DNA from: Anaerolinea sp.
Lineage (GTDB): Bacteria; Chloroflexota; Dehalococcoidia; Tepidiformales; Tepidiformaceae
Assembly (NCBI GenBank): GCA_013822275.1
Contig: PNKC01000005.1
Location: 1-64,000, forward strand
DNA: 64,000 nucleotides
Reading direction: 5' to 3'
The notes below the pieces were generated by a model. The model was not told where the DNA came from, did not search any database, and saw nothing but the letters and a program-made list of their open reading frames with translations. The translations under genes were made by a program, and so were the position numbers. The stretch's first letter is position 1, and every line of letters starts with the position of its first letter. This document shows, in pieces, positions 7,757 to 16,739 of the stretch.

Positions 7757-9016
7757 ATGCTTGATGCAATAACGATCCACATCTCCGGGGGGACCGGAGG
7801 GAACGGCGTGGTTTCCTACCACCGCGAGAAGTTCGTGCCCCAGGGAGGGCCCGATGGCGGCGACGGCGGACGCGGCGGGCGCGTGTTCTTCCGCGCCGTC
7901 GATGACGTCTATACCCTCGAGCAGTACCGCTCGAAGAAGAAGTTCCGCGCGGCCAACGGCGGGAACGGCGGGACCAACCTCCGCACTGGCGCCCACGGCG
8001 AAGACCTCTATCTAACTGTCCCGGCCGGGACAGTGCTCCACGATGCGGAGACCGGCGACTTTATCGCTGACCTGGCGAAGCCGGGCGACGAGGTCCTGGT
8101 CGCGCATGGCGGCCGCGGCGGCTGGGGCAACAAGCGCTTCGCCACACCCACAAACAAGACACCCTCGTTCTCCCAGAAGGGCCACGAAGGCGAGGAACTC
8201 GATCTCCGGCTCGAACTGCGCCTGCTTGCCGATGTTGGCATCATCGGCCTGCCCAACGCGGGCAAGTCGACCCTCCTCGCAAACGTCTCCAACGCCAAAC
8301 CGAAGATCGCCAACTACCCCTTCACCACCCTCGAACCGATGCTCGGGGTCGTGAACGTGGCCTATGACCGGTTCACCCTGGCCGACCTGCCTGGTCTGGT
8401 GGAAGGCGCGAGCGAGGGCTACGGCCTCGGCTTCGAATTCCTCAAGCACATCCGCCGCTGCCGCGTCCTCCTCCATCTTATAGACAGCAGCTCGCCAGAC
8501 CCGGTGACCGATTTCGAACTGATTGAAGGCGAACTCCGCGCCTACGACCCCAAGCTTGATGAAGTGGTGCGCGTGGTCGCTGTTTCGAAAGCGGACCTGG
8601 ATCCCGCTGCCGCCGAAGAATCAGCGAACAAGCTCGTCGCCCACCTCGGCCAGCCGGTCCGTATCATCTCGGCGGACGAAGGCACAGGCACGACGGAACT
8701 GATGACCGAGCTGATGGCGCTCGTCAACGCAGAGAAGGCGAGAACTGTGGGCGAAGAGCCGGACGAGATCCCAGTCCTCCGCCCCCAATCCCGCGAGCGC
8801 TTCAACGTCCGCAAGGAGGGCGAAGGGCGCTTCGTCATCGAAGGCTACCGCCCGGTGAGCTTCGTCGAGATGATGGACACGGAGATGGCGGGCGCGCGCG
8901 ACGAGATCGACCGCCGCCTGGACCGCTGGGGCATCAGCCGCGCCCTCCGCCGCGAAGGCATCCAGCGCGGCGACACCATGGTCTTCGGCGAAGTCGAACT
9001 GAAGTGGGACGACTGA
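7757..9016 (+). CDS. obg: Obg/CgtA ribosome-assembly GTPase
   Basis: The 419-residue protein has the three-part Obg architecture. The glycine-rich Obg fold starts at residue 1 (GGTGGNGVVSYHREK, GGDGGRGG). The GTPase domain follows, with P-loop GLPNAGKST near residue 165, DLPGLVEGASEG (G3) and SKAD (G4). A C-terminal OCT domain lies near 340-419. Obg proteins act in 50S assembly and stress control. In many genomes it lies next to rpmA/rplU, but not here. The 290 bases upstream show no gene. Confidence 0.97.
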   Translation: MLDAITIHISGGTGGNGVVSYHREKFVPQGGPDGGDGGRGGRVFFRAVDDVYTLEQYRSKKKFRAANGGNGGTNLRTGAHGEDLYLTVPAGTVLHDAETGDFIADLAKPGDEVLVAHGGRGGWGNKRFATPTNKTPSFSQKGHEGEELDLRLELRLLADVGIIGLPNAGKSTLLANVSNAKPKIANYPFTTLEPMLGVVNVAYDRFTLADLPGLVEGASEGYGLGFEFLKHIRRCRVLLHLIDSSSPDPVTDFELIEGELRAYDPKLDEVVRVVAVSKADLDPAAAEESANKLVAHLGQPVRIISADEGTGTTELMTELMALVNAEKARTVGEEPDEIPVLRPQSRERFNVRKEGEGRFVIEGYRPVSFVEMMDTEMAGARDEIDRRLDRWGISRALRREGIQRGDTMVFGEVELKWDD

Positions 9017-9038
9017 GGGGGCGTGTGGGCGGGTGCCT

Positions 9039-9131
9039 TTTTGAGGACACGAAGGCGCGAAGGCGCAAAGCTGCACGAAGATTTCTAGGGGACCCCTTGC
9101 CTCCCGGAATCGTCTTGACTTCGTGTCCTCA
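9039..9131. repeat. Inverted-repeat element with GAGGACACGAAGG arms
   Basis: The left arm reads TTGAGGACACGAAGGCGCGA and the right arm ends GACTTCGTGTCCTCA. It is a member of the dispersed family described in the findings and sits between obg and the convergent lipoprotein gene. Confidence 0.7.
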
Positions 9132-9176
9132 TCCAGAGGCAAGCTCGCAGGGACAGCAACGCTGAGGGGGAGCAGC

Positions 9177-10478
9177 TCAGGGCGCAATCACCCCTACCGG
9201 CTGCGGCAGGATGGCCATCCCCGCGAACTGGCCACCCACCCGCACCGTCCGTGGCGCGTCCGGTGGTTCGGCACGCCCCGTGCAGCCCAGGCTTGGCTCT
9301 CCCCAACGATCGACCGCCGGCTGGATGGCGTGGGCGCAGTCGGTCGTAAACAGCCGGTCGCCGTACCACTGGCGATGGAGTTCGGCGAGGTCGGCGACAC
9401 GCTCCGGCGCCCCAAACGATGTCCCGTTCTGCGTGCGCACCACATAGGCCGTCTGCTTGTCGATGGAAAGGTCTTCGCAGTTCGGCGCTTCCTGCTGAGT
9501 GAAGACGAACTGCGTCCCATCTGGCGACCACTCCCACGGGCTGAAGACGAGAGATTCGCTTCGACCGCGGACGGGAACAGACCCGTCATCGAGACCTCGA
9601 ATCAACCACTCGTGCGACCCCACGAACATGCACCCGACCCCGCCCACGTTGCCTGCCCACATCGTGCCCGTCGGGGACACGTTCCCGTAACCTTCGACAG
9701 CCTCGATGCGCACCCGGCCGTCGAGGAAGATGGTGGCGAGTGAGCCCCACATCTCGGTGTGGGTGGCGGTGCTTACGAGGATACCGGTGCCATCGGCCCG
9801 CCAGTGGAGCTCAGAGAAGTGGCCGCGCATCCCCTCGAAGCGGCCGTCGCCCTGACGCACCCGGAACGACTCCTTGAGCGTCCCAATGTCGAACACGCGG
9901 AGCTCGCCGAGGTTCGAGGGGTCGTTCCCGCTCACGACAACGGCCACGGACCCGCCGTCCGGAGACACCGCGATGTCCTGCACAACGGCCTCGCCTTCGG
10001 CTTCCAGCAACGGTCGTGGTTGAGTCCCGTCAAGCCGCGTGAACGTCACCTGCTTCTCCGTTGCGATGAAGACATCCCGGCCTGCCAGCGCAACCCCGAC
10101 CGGGTATACGCCCTTGCCGCTGTACTCGAACGACGAGGCGAGCTTGCCGGCGTTCAGATCCCAAACGATGAGCGCCCGGACCGGAAAACCGCGAGCGTCT
10201 GTCCAATCCACTCGAGGCTGGGTGGTGTAGACCGCGAGACGGTGAGACCAGTCGATCCCCATCGGCGTTACGCCCTGAGTGGAAGTCGCAGTGGCCGTTG
10301 GCTCACCGGTGGCCTGCGCGACTGTTGCTGCCGTCGTCGCGGTCGGAGCACCTGGCTTCGATCCGCCGGAACATCCGGATGCGAGCACCGCCACCGCGAA
10401 TGCAAGGGTACAGACCGTCAGACGCGCAGAGTCCGTGCGGCATCTCCTCGTTTCAACGCCGGTTTGCTTTGAGGACAC
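9177..10478 (-). CDS. Lipoprotein with beta-propeller-like domain
   Basis: The likely product starts at GTG 10478 and has a signal peptide ending in the lipobox LASGC, so it should be lipid-anchored outside the membrane. A Thr/Ala linker precedes repeated strand-rich units (VSPDGGSVAVVVSG, LHWRADGTGILVS, WSPDGTQFVFTQ) typical of TolB/WD40-like propellers. Longer versions of the ORF run through a dispersed inverted repeat and are unlikely. Propellers bind proteins or ligands; the partner is unknown. Confidence 0.65.
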   Translation of the reverse strand: MSSKQTGVETRRCRTDSARLTVCTLAFAVAVLASGCSGGSKPGAPTATTAATVAQATGEPTATATSTQGVTPMGIDWSHRLAVYTTQPRVDWTDARGFPVRALIVWDLNAGKLASSFEYSGKGVYPVGVALAGRDVFIATEKQVTFTRLDGTQPRPLLEAEGEAVVQDIAVSPDGGSVAVVVSGNDPSNLGELRVFDIGTLKESFRVRQGDGRFEGMRGHFSELHWRADGTGILVSTATHTEMWGSLATIFLDGRVRIEAVEGYGNVSPTGTMWAGNVGGVGCMFVGSHEWLIRGLDDGSVPVRGRSESLVFSPWEWSPDGTQFVFTQQEAPNCEDLSIDKQTAYVVRTQNGTSFGAPERVADLAELHRQWYGDRLFTTDCAHAIQPAVDRWGEPSLGCTGRAEPPDAPRTVRVGGQFAGMAILPQPVGVIAP

Positions 10479-10581
10479 AAAGACCCGAACGCACGAAGCG
10501 CCACAAAGGTTCCCGAAAATACTCAGCCACCCAACGACCCTTTTGTGCAACTTCGAGCCTTCGCGTCTTCGTGTCCTCAAA
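10468..10581. repeat. Inverted-repeat element with GAGGACACAAAG arms
   Basis: TTTGAGGACACAAAGACCCG on the left pairs with CGCGTCTTCGTGTCCTCAAA on the right, about 114 bases in all. It lies between two divergent genes and would form a long hairpin. It overlaps the proposed GTG start of the lipoprotein gene. Confidence 0.8.
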
Positions 10582-10640
10582 CACAGCCGCCCGGTCTCAG
10601 CGTAGACTTGCCCCCACTCCCACCCCACAGAGGTGCACCG

Positions 10641-11465
10641 ATGGCCAAGGCCACGATCAACGGCGTTGAACTCTTCTACGACGAGCACGGCTCAGGCGAG
10701 CCGATCCTCATCCACCACGGCTACACCGGCTCGCACTACACCTGGGACGACGTGGTCCCGCACCTTGCCGACCGCTACCGCGTCTTCCGCATGGACTGCC
10801 GCGGCACGGTGGACAGCGGCCACCTGGCGGACGGACACACCATCGAACAGTACGCTGCTGACGTCATCGGCATGGCGGACTACCTCGGGCTGGAAAAGTT
10901 CACCTACGTCGGACACAGCATGGGCGGCGTCATCGGCTACGAACTCGGGCTCTCGTATCAGGACCGGCTCAACAAGCTCGTGCTGCTCACGCCAGCGCCC
11001 GCGGACGGCGTGAAGGCGCCGCCGGAGATGCACGCCCGTGCCCGCGCCCTGCGCATGGCCGGAGACGTTGAGACGATGGTGCGGGAGAGCATGGCGGCTG
11101 CCGCGCGGCCCCGCGTCCGGTCCTGGTACGAAGAGGACACGCGCCGCCGGCTGAAGATCTCCGACGCCCACTACGACCAGTCGTGGGATGCGCTCTGCAC
11201 CTACAACAAGGGCTCGCGCCTGGGCGAGATCAAGGTGCCAACGCTGATGATCGCCGCCGCGGCGGACAACCTGCTCACCGCCAACCTCGCCGACTTCGCC
11301 CGCCTGGGCAACGCCACCCTCCACGTCTTCAGCCGCGTCAGCCACGCCGTCCCCAGCGAAGTGCCAGCCGAGCTCGCCAACGTCATCGCCGACTTCGCCA
11401 AGCACGGCGTGGTCACCGCAGCCACCCTCCAGGCGAACCTCCGGGAGATGGCGGGGGCGCGGTAA
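10641..11465 (+). CDS. Alpha/beta hydrolase
   Basis: The 274-residue protein is a typical alpha/beta-hydrolase: the oxyanion-hole segment IHHGYTGSHYTWDDV near residue 25, nucleophile elbow GHSMGG near 95, an acid region around 215-230 (IAAAADNLLT) and a C-terminal His in SHAVPSEVP. ATG 10641 follows an AGAGGTG ribosome site; the longer 10545 start runs back into a repeat element. It has no signal peptide and should be cytoplasmic. The substrate (ester, lactone or haloalkane) cannot be assigned. Confidence 0.85.
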   Translation: MAKATINGVELFYDEHGSGEPILIHHGYTGSHYTWDDVVPHLADRYRVFRMDCRGTVDSGHLADGHTIEQYAADVIGMADYLGLEKFTYVGHSMGGVIGYELGLSYQDRLNKLVLLTPAPADGVKAPPEMHARARALRMAGDVETMVRESMAAAARPRVRSWYEEDTRRRLKISDAHYDQSWDALCTYNKGSRLGEIKVPTLMIAAAADNLLTANLADFARLGNATLHVFSRVSHAVPSEVPAELANVIADFAKHGVVTAATLQANLREMAGAR

Positions 11466-11469
11466 GGGG

Positions 11470-11506
11470 GCTATCGGTTGTCGGCCGCCGGCTGTCGGCC
11501 ACCGGC
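11470..11506. repeat. Heptad array, GCCGTCG-type
   Basis: Five units follow each other: GCTATCG, GTTGTCG, GCCGCCG, GCTGTCG, GCCACCG. The array begins five bases after the hydrolase stop codon. Confidence 0.75.
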
Positions 11507-11600
11507 GCTGCCTCATACAGCCGGACGGTTGCCACGGGATGTGATCCCGCGTCGCCAAGCGGGGTCTTGTCCGCCGGGGGCGGACCGCGGTCCTTTGCGG

Positions 11601-11612
11601 TACGGTGGGAGC
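11601..11612 (+). promoter_or_regulatory. Leaderless -10 element of SH3b protein
   Basis: TACGGT, then GGGAGC, then ATG 11613. The purine-rich spacer could also act as a weak ribosome site, so this case is ambiguous. Confidence 0.45.
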
Positions 11613-13589
11613 ATGTCCGCGCAAGGGAGTCCCAGACGGCTCCTCCGCGATATGTCCCGGCGCCGCAAAGCGGTTGCTCTTGCCCTTGGGGCCGGGGTAG
11701 CTGTCCTTGCGGTGATCGGGGTGACGCTGGCCGTCCGGTCAGGTGGCGACACGGCCCCCACAAGCCCGGCAACCCCAGCCCAAAGCGAGCCAACCCGGAC
11801 CGCGGCAACTGAGACCCCGAGCAAGGCGCAGCTCCTCTACTGTCCGCCCGAAGTTGGCGAGGCGGTGTGTGACTTCGCTGCCGCGGCTGAAGGCTGGCTT
11901 CAGAGGCGCGAAGTCGGGCAGTTGGTGGACTCTGGCGGCCCCATGGACACACCCGAGGAACGCGCCGCGCTCCTCCGGACCATTGAGACCGGCTTCGCGG
12001 CGACGGGCTCCGTGGCCCCCACCTTGCGCAGCATCGCCTGCCCCGTCGGCCGCGACCCCACGCTGGGGATTCTGCCCGCGAGCTGCGACAAGAACTTCAC
12101 GCTCGTCTTCGCTACGGTGAACGAAGGGGCGCTGCCGGAGAGCGGAGGCGTCATCTCGCTCGGCTACAGCAGCGAGCCGCGTGGCCCGCAACTCGTTGGC
12201 CACCTCGTGGCGGCTCCTTCCGAGCGTGCATACCTTCTCCGAGGTCCGAACGCCAACGGCTGTCCGGTCGCTGGGACCGCCCAGAATCCCGAGGGCTGCG
12301 CCGGGGTGAAGGTCTACCCGGTGGAAGTCCTCGCCCCTGGCAGGGCGCCGGCTGTGGTCGGCGGTACCGAGACGATTGGCGGAGTTGAGGTGAAACAGCT
12401 CCGGATGGGGGGCGAAGCGGCGCTGCCGAAGGACTTCGTGGTCTACCTCTCGCCGGTCCCCTACGCGACGGACAGCAACCCGGTCCTCCTCTGGCGGGTG
12501 TACAAGGACGGCAAGGGAGAGATCCGCCGCGATGACCTGTTCGCCAACCTGAAGCAGCAGTTCGGGCCACTGGCCATCGTTTCGTGGGTCGGGGACGAAC
12601 GCATGGCCTGGATCGTCGTCGTCTCCTGTCCTGAGACGCGCTGCCGAGGGGTTTCCGTCGGCGGCTGGGAGGGCGAGTTCGAGGTCCACGCGTCCGAAGA
12701 CGGCGGCATGACCTGGCACCGCTTTCCCCCGGTCCCCGGCTCGGCTGTCCCGGCGACGGCGTTCCCTGCGGCAATTACAGCGGAGGGCGTGCTGATGCGT
12801 CATTTCCTGGGCCACGATGCGGAGGATGGCATTCGCTACCGGTTCTTTTTGCACCCAACGGGGCAGGAGGTCGTTGCCCCCGGACTGCGCGTGACGCCCC
12901 GGATCGTCCCGGGGTTCGGCCTCGCCTGGGAGTGGGACGAGACGGAAAACCGCGGCTATGCGCCCATCCCCGGCTACGACGCGACGGGCAGCGTCCTGAA
13001 ACAAACCGCGCTGACGCCCAACCTCCAGGCCCGGCTGATTGCCAGGACGCCGGACGGGTCCATCTACGCGACGTGGCGGTACGTGAAAGACCGCGCCACC
13101 GACCCGCACCCGCCCACGGACTACGTCGGCCGCATCGACAGCAACGGCAAGCCCATGGTGCTTTTCACGCCCGGCCCAATCGACCTCGTCGTGTTCAAGC
13201 GGCCTTTCTTCGCTGGTGCTGACCTGCTGCTGACCAATGTGAATCTGCCGGCGACGAGCGGGCCGTTCGACGTACCGGCGGCGCTCGTGGACCTGAAGAG
13301 CGGCCTTGTCCAGCCGGTGCGCGAACTCTCCGGCGGGTTGGTCGACAACCAACAACCGTTCGTGAGCGGGGTGGTGCCTGGCGCGGTTGTCCGCGTCGCC
13401 ACCGGCGGTGATTGCCTGAACGTCCGTGACGAGCCTTCGGTGACGGCGACCAGCCTGGGCTGCTTCAAGGACGCCGTGCTCCTCGCCGACCGCGGCCAGT
13501 CGACCTCAGTCGGAGCGATCACCTGGGTCGCCGTCTCGACCCCCGACGGCCGTCCGGGCTGGGCAAGCGCCGAGTTCCTCGAACGCTGA
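11613..13589 (+). CDS. Membrane-anchored protein with C-terminal SH3b domain
   Basis: The 658-residue protein has a short basic N-terminus (SRRRK), one membrane helix near residues 20-42 and a Thr/Pro/Ala linker, so the bulk should face outward. The central part contains sialidase/BNR-like pieces such as VHASEDGGMTWHRF, suggesting a propeller. The last 70 residues (RVATGGDCLNVRDEPS to GWASAEFLER) are a bacterial SH3 domain, which usually binds peptidoglycan or peptides. ATG 11613 is chosen because the membrane helix follows and a -10 lies upstream. The function is unknown, with cell-wall sensing or adhesion possible. Confidence 0.7.
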   Translation: MSAQGSPRRLLRDMSRRRKAVALALGAGVAVLAVIGVTLAVRSGGDTAPTSPATPAQSEPTRTAATETPSKAQLLYCPPEVGEAVCDFAAAAEGWLQRREVGQLVDSGGPMDTPEERAALLRTIETGFAATGSVAPTLRSIACPVGRDPTLGILPASCDKNFTLVFATVNEGALPESGGVISLGYSSEPRGPQLVGHLVAAPSERAYLLRGPNANGCPVAGTAQNPEGCAGVKVYPVEVLAPGRAPAVVGGTETIGGVEVKQLRMGGEAALPKDFVVYLSPVPYATDSNPVLLWRVYKDGKGEIRRDDLFANLKQQFGPLAIVSWVGDERMAWIVVVSCPETRCRGVSVGGWEGEFEVHASEDGGMTWHRFPPVPGSAVPATAFPAAITAEGVLMRHFLGHDAEDGIRYRFFLHPTGQEVVAPGLRVTPRIVPGFGLAWEWDETENRGYAPIPGYDATGSVLKQTALTPNLQARLIARTPDGSIYATWRYVKDRATDPHPPTDYVGRIDSNGKPMVLFTPGPIDLVVFKRPFFAGADLLLTNVNLPATSGPFDVPAALVDLKSGLVQPVRELSGGLVDNQQPFVSGVVPGAVVRVATGGDCLNVRDEPSVTATSLGCFKDAVLLADRGQSTSVGAITWVAVSTPDGRPGWASAEFLER

Positions 13590-13698
13590 CAGCCGCGCCC
13601 GGCGCCTGCTGCCGCGAAGCCGCGCCCCAATTTAGAACCGCGCCCAGCGGGAGCGGGACGATGCCACGGTTCCCGCCGCACTCCCGGGACACCCAGCC

Positions 13699-13715
13699 GC
13701 GGCTTTGCAAGCCGC
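13699..13715. terminator. Perfect hairpin, possible terminator
   Basis: GCGGCTT-TGC-AAGCCGC forms a seven-base-pair stem 110 bases after the SH3b-protein stop. There is no clear T tract, so termination is only suggested. Confidence 0.4.
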
Positions 13716-13725
13716 TCCGTTCCCC

Positions 13726-13753
13726 GGGCTCTTTGCTCTGGGCTCTTTGCTCT
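13726..13753. repeat. Heptad array, GGGCTCT/TTGCTCT
   Basis: GGGCTCT-TTGCTCT is repeated twice in tandem just upstream of holB. The seed resembles the run at 3718. Confidence 0.8.
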
Positions 13754-13795
13754 CTCCTCCCGCCGCCGCGCGGCGTACGCTACCCTTGTCCCTCA

Positions 13796-14908
13796 ATGCA
13801 TCCCCTCATCGGCCACGCCGGCATTGCCCGCGAACTGCGCGCCCTCGCGACCAGCAGCGAGCCGCCACACGCGCTCCTCTTCGCGGGCCCGGATGGCACC
13901 GGCCGCACCGCCCTCGCCATCCAGTACGCGATGATGCTCAACTGCGAGCGGAACCGCGCCACCGAGCCACCATCCGCCGGTGCTGCCCTCTTCGACATGG
14001 ACGCGGTCCCGGCCACTCGGGACTCGGGACTCGGGACTCGGGACTCCATCCCCTGCGGCGAGTGCCGCGCCTGCCACCTCATCTCGGAGGGCACACACCC
14101 CGACGTCATCACCGTCTCGCCGGGAGACACGCTCTGCCGCCCGCGCCCCAACGAAAGCAGCCACGAGAAGCACCCCACCTCGCGCGATATCCGCATCTGC
14201 CAGGTGCGCGGGATAATCGATTTGGCCGCCCGCTACCCCTTCGAAGCGAAGTACCGGATGGTGATTGTCGACCCGGCGGAGCGGCTCGCGCGGGAAGCCG
14301 CCCACACGATCCTCAAGACGCTCGAAGAGCCGCCGGGGCACACCGTTTTCGCGCTCATCACGGCCGCGCCGGAGGCGATCATCGAGACGATCATCAGCCG
14401 TTGCCGCCGCATCACGGTGCGGACGGTTCCGCGGGCGGAGATCGAGGCGGGGCTCGTGGCGCGGGGCATCGAACCCACCCTCGCGGCGCGTTCGGCGGAG
14501 GCTGCCCGCGGGAAGCCGGGCGTCGCCATCGGGTTTGCGGCCAAGCCCGACCTGATGGGGGACCGGGAGCGGCTGCTGCAGGTCTGCGCCCTCGTTGCGG
14601 CCGGCCGGACGGCCGAGCGCTTCCGCCACGCCAACGAACTGGCGGAGCAGTGGCGCCGCGACCGCGCAACGGTGCTCAACACCCTGGACATCTGGGAGTC
14701 GTTCTGGGAGGCGCGCCTGGCGGAGTCAGCAGGCGGCGACCCCCAGGATACGCGCGACGCCCTGCGCGCAATCGAAGCCGTCATGCACTGCCGCGCGGAC
14801 CTCCTCGCCCAGGTCCAAACGCGCCCCGCGCTCGAGCTGATGCTGCTGAGTTTCCCGCGGGTTACACTTCCCATAACCGTAGAGGAACCAACCGCAGCTC
14901 ATGCGTGA
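13796..14908 (+). CDS. holB: DNA polymerase III delta' subunit
   Basis: The 370-residue protein is the clamp-loader delta' subunit. It has the AAA+ fold with a degenerate Walker A (GPDGTGRTA, Arg in place of Lys, as expected for a non-hydrolysing subunit), a zinc-module cysteine cluster (CGECRAC), HTILKTLEEPP, and the SRC arginine-finger motif in IISRCRR. A heptad array is inserted in frame at about residues 73-84 (ATRDSGLGTRDS), just before the zinc cysteines. ATG 13796 follows the array-rich leader. Its end overlaps the PSP1 gene by eight bases, so the two are translationally coupled as in Firmicutes. Confidence 0.92.
   Translation: MHPLIGHAGIARELRALATSSEPPHALLFAGPDGTGRTALAIQYAMMLNCERNRATEPPSAGAALFDMDAVPATRDSGLGTRDSIPCGECRACHLISEGTHPDVITVSPGDTLCRPRPNESSHEKHPTSRDIRICQVRGIIDLAARYPFEAKYRMVIVDPAERLAREAAHTILKTLEEPPGHTVFALITAAPEAIIETIISRCRRITVRTVPRAEIEAGLVARGIEPTLAARSAEAARGKPGVAIGFAAKPDLMGDRERLLQVCALVAAGRTAERFRHANELAEQWRRDRATVLNTLDIWESFWEARLAESAGGDPQDTRDALRAIEAVMHCRADLLAQVQTRPALELMLLSFPRVTLPITVEEPTAAHA
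14015..14046 (+). repeat. In-frame ACTCGGG heptad array inside holB
   Basis: Four and a half perfect copies of ACTCGGG lie in the coding sequence. Because seven is not a multiple of three, the 32-base array is read in all three phases, giving the mixed peptide ATRDSGLGTRDS. Confidence 0.9.
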
Positions 14909-16397
14909 ACCACAGTCTTCCGTCGCCGGCGTGCGCTTTCGCAACGCCGGCAAGATCTTCTATTTCCACGCCGCCGGGATGCGGCTCGAACCGGGCGAAT
15001 ACGTCGTGGTGGAGACCGTGCGTGGCCCGGAGATCGCCAAGGTCGTCATCGGGCCGGACCAGGTGGTCGTCAACGAGCTCGGCCGCGAAGAGCTGAAGCC
15101 CATCCTCCGCCTCGCGACCGAGGCCGATATCCGGCGCGCCGATGCCCTCAAGCAAGAAGCCGAAGCACTCCTCCCCGAAGTGAGGCGTCTTGCCGTGGAT
15201 GCCGGGTTTCCCGCCCACATCGAAGGAGCCGACTTCACCCTCGACCGGCGACGGCTGACGCTCGCCTTCGGCAGCGAAGACCGGCTGGACTACCGCGACA
15301 TCGTCCGCAAGGTCGCCGACCGCTACGGCGTGAAAGTGGACATGCGCCAGATGGGGTCTCGTGACCGGGCGAAGCTGGCCGGCGGCTACGGCATCTGCGG
15401 GCGCGAACTCTGCTGTTCCAGCTGGCTGACCACTTTTCCCTCCATCTCAATCCGGATGGCCAAGGAACAGGACCTGCCCCTCAACCCGCAGAAGATCAGC
15501 GGGCTCTGTGGGCGCCTGCTCTGCTGCCTTTCGTACGAAGAAGAAGGCTACAAGGAGATGCGCAAGTCGCTGCCGAAGATCGGCCAGCGTTGCAGCACGC
15601 CAACCGGCGAAGGGCGGGTCATCGGCGTCAACATCCTTCGCCGCCAGGTCACGCTTGTCGTCGACGGCCAGCGGCTGGAGGTCGGCGACCGCGACCTTGG
15701 CCTGGTGGTGCGCTGGGACACCACGAGCAAGATAGGCGACCCGCCGCCGAGCATCAGCCGCGCCGACGCTATCGCCCAGGGGATGATCGAAGCCACGGAG
15801 GAAGACCTCCTCGACGCCGCCCGTAAAGAAGCTGGCGACGACAGCTGGGGCGGGTCGACCACGGAGCCGGGCCCCGGCCGGGGGCGACTGCCGGGAGGTG
15901 GACCTCGCAAGCAGGGTGGCGGGAGGCCGCCTCGCGGCGCCGCGCCGCAGCCCCAGCCACCGGCCGCGCGCGAGGCAGCCAGCAGGCGTCCGCAACAACA
16001 GGCTCAACCTCCAGCCGAACGTCCCGCCGGCCGCGAACGTGGCCAGCAGCGCGGCGAGGGCCGCCCACAACACGGCGTCGGGGCTCCGCGCCCGCAAGGC
16101 GGGCAGCCTGCCCAGGGCCAACCGCAGCAGTCGCGTGAAAACCGGCAACCGCGCGGTCAGCGTCGCGGAAGCGGCCAGCAGCAGGGCCCAGGATCAACAC
16201 CGGCCAACGCGGGCGAAGGGCGTGTCTTCCAGCGGTCGCCCGGCGCGAACCCGCCGCCGCCTCGTGATCAGCCAGCCGGCCCGCCGCCAACGCCGGGAGA
16301 AGAGGCCCAGGGACAGGCACGGAGTGCGCGCCGCCGTGGCCGCCGGGGCGGGCGAGGGCGTGGCCAGGGTGAAGGCGGCGGCTCTGCTCAGGCGTGA
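14901..16397 (+). CDS. ricT: PSP1/RicT (YaaT) protein with long disordered tail
   Basis: The first 270 residues match the PSP1 family: KIFYFHAAG, the signature GGYGICGRELCCSSW and a second CGRLLCCLSYE, cysteines that bind an Fe-S cluster in the Bacillus RicAFT complex, which guides RNase Y. The holB-ricT order is the conserved one. From about residue 318 to 498 the protein becomes a Gln/Pro/Arg/Gly-rich tail ending in [12 protein letters not shown], which is absent from typical 270-residue homologues and looks RNA-binding and disordered. Partner genes ricA and ricF are not seen. The role is inferred from the family. Confidence 0.9.
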   Translation: MREPQSSVAGVRFRNAGKIFYFHAAGMRLEPGEYVVVETVRGPEIAKVVIGPDQVVVNELGREELKPILRLATEADIRRADALKQEAEALLPEVRRLAVDAGFPAHIEGADFTLDRRRLTLAFGSEDRLDYRDIVRKVADRYGVKVDMRQMGSRDRAKLAGGYGICGRELCCSSWLTTFPSISIRMAKEQDLPLNPQKISGLCGRLLCCLSYEEEGYKEMRKSLPKIGQRCSTPTGEGRVIGVNILRRQVTLVVDGQRLEVGDRDLGLVVRWDTTSKIGDPPPSISRADAIAQGMIEATEEDLLDAARKEAGDDSWGGSTTEPGPGRGRLPGGGPRKQGGGRPPRGAAPQPQPPAAREAASRRPQQQAQPPAERPAGRERGQQRGEGRPQHGVGAPRPQGGQPAQGQPQQSRENRQPRGQRRGSGQQQGPGSTPANAGEGRVFQRSPGANPPPPRDQPAGPPPTPGEEAQGQARSARRRGRRGGRGRGQGEGGGSAQA

Positions 16398-16418
16398 TGG
16401 CTGCCCATCGCCGCGTGG

Positions 16419-16430
16419 TATCATTCGCGC
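16419..16430 (+). promoter_or_regulatory. Leaderless -10 element of DUF433/DUF5615 pair
   Basis: TATCAT is followed by six bases and ATG 16431, with no ribosome site between them. Confidence 0.6.
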
Positions 16431-16739
16431 ATGACAGCACCCGATGTAGTGCAGATCGATTCCCTGCTCACGCGGACGCCGGGCGTCTACGGCGGGCGCC
16501 TCTGTCTCGCGGGGACGCGCTACCCGATGACGCAAGTCGCGGTCCACTACCGTGAAGGCATGACGGCGGACGAGATCGTGGCCGAATTCGAGGGGCTCAG
16601 CCTGGCGGCCGTGCATGCGGCCATCGCCTACTACCTGGCGAACCGGGCTGCGGTGGACGCCGAGATCGAGGAAGATACGCAGCTTTACCGCGAGGCCGCC
16701 GCTGCGGACCGGCTTCGGCAAGCCGCCTCAGCCTCGTAG
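16431..16739 (+). CDS. DUF433 protein, probable antitoxin
   Basis: The 102-residue protein has the DUF433 core: TRTPGVYGGRLCLAGTRYPM followed by a winged-helix region with GMTADEIVAEFEGLSLAAVHAAIAYY. DUF433 proteins are DNA-binding partners of DUF5615/PIN-like proteins in putative type II toxin-antitoxin modules. Its stop codon abuts the start codon of the next gene, so the two should be coexpressed. Confidence 0.85.
   Translation: MTAPDVVQIDSLLTRTPGVYGGRLCLAGTRYPMTQVAVHYREGMTADEIVAEFEGLSLAAVHAAIAYYLANRAAVDAEIEEDTQLYREAAAADRLRQAASAS

Noticed and set aside
11739-13355. 538-residue minus-strand ORF
   Set aside because: It is antisense to the SH3b protein, with Arg/His-rich shadow composition.
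14015-14046. Heptad arrays as a CRISPR or minisatellite CRISPR-like locus
   Set aside because: The units are contiguous seven-base copies without spacers, and no cas gene is in the window.
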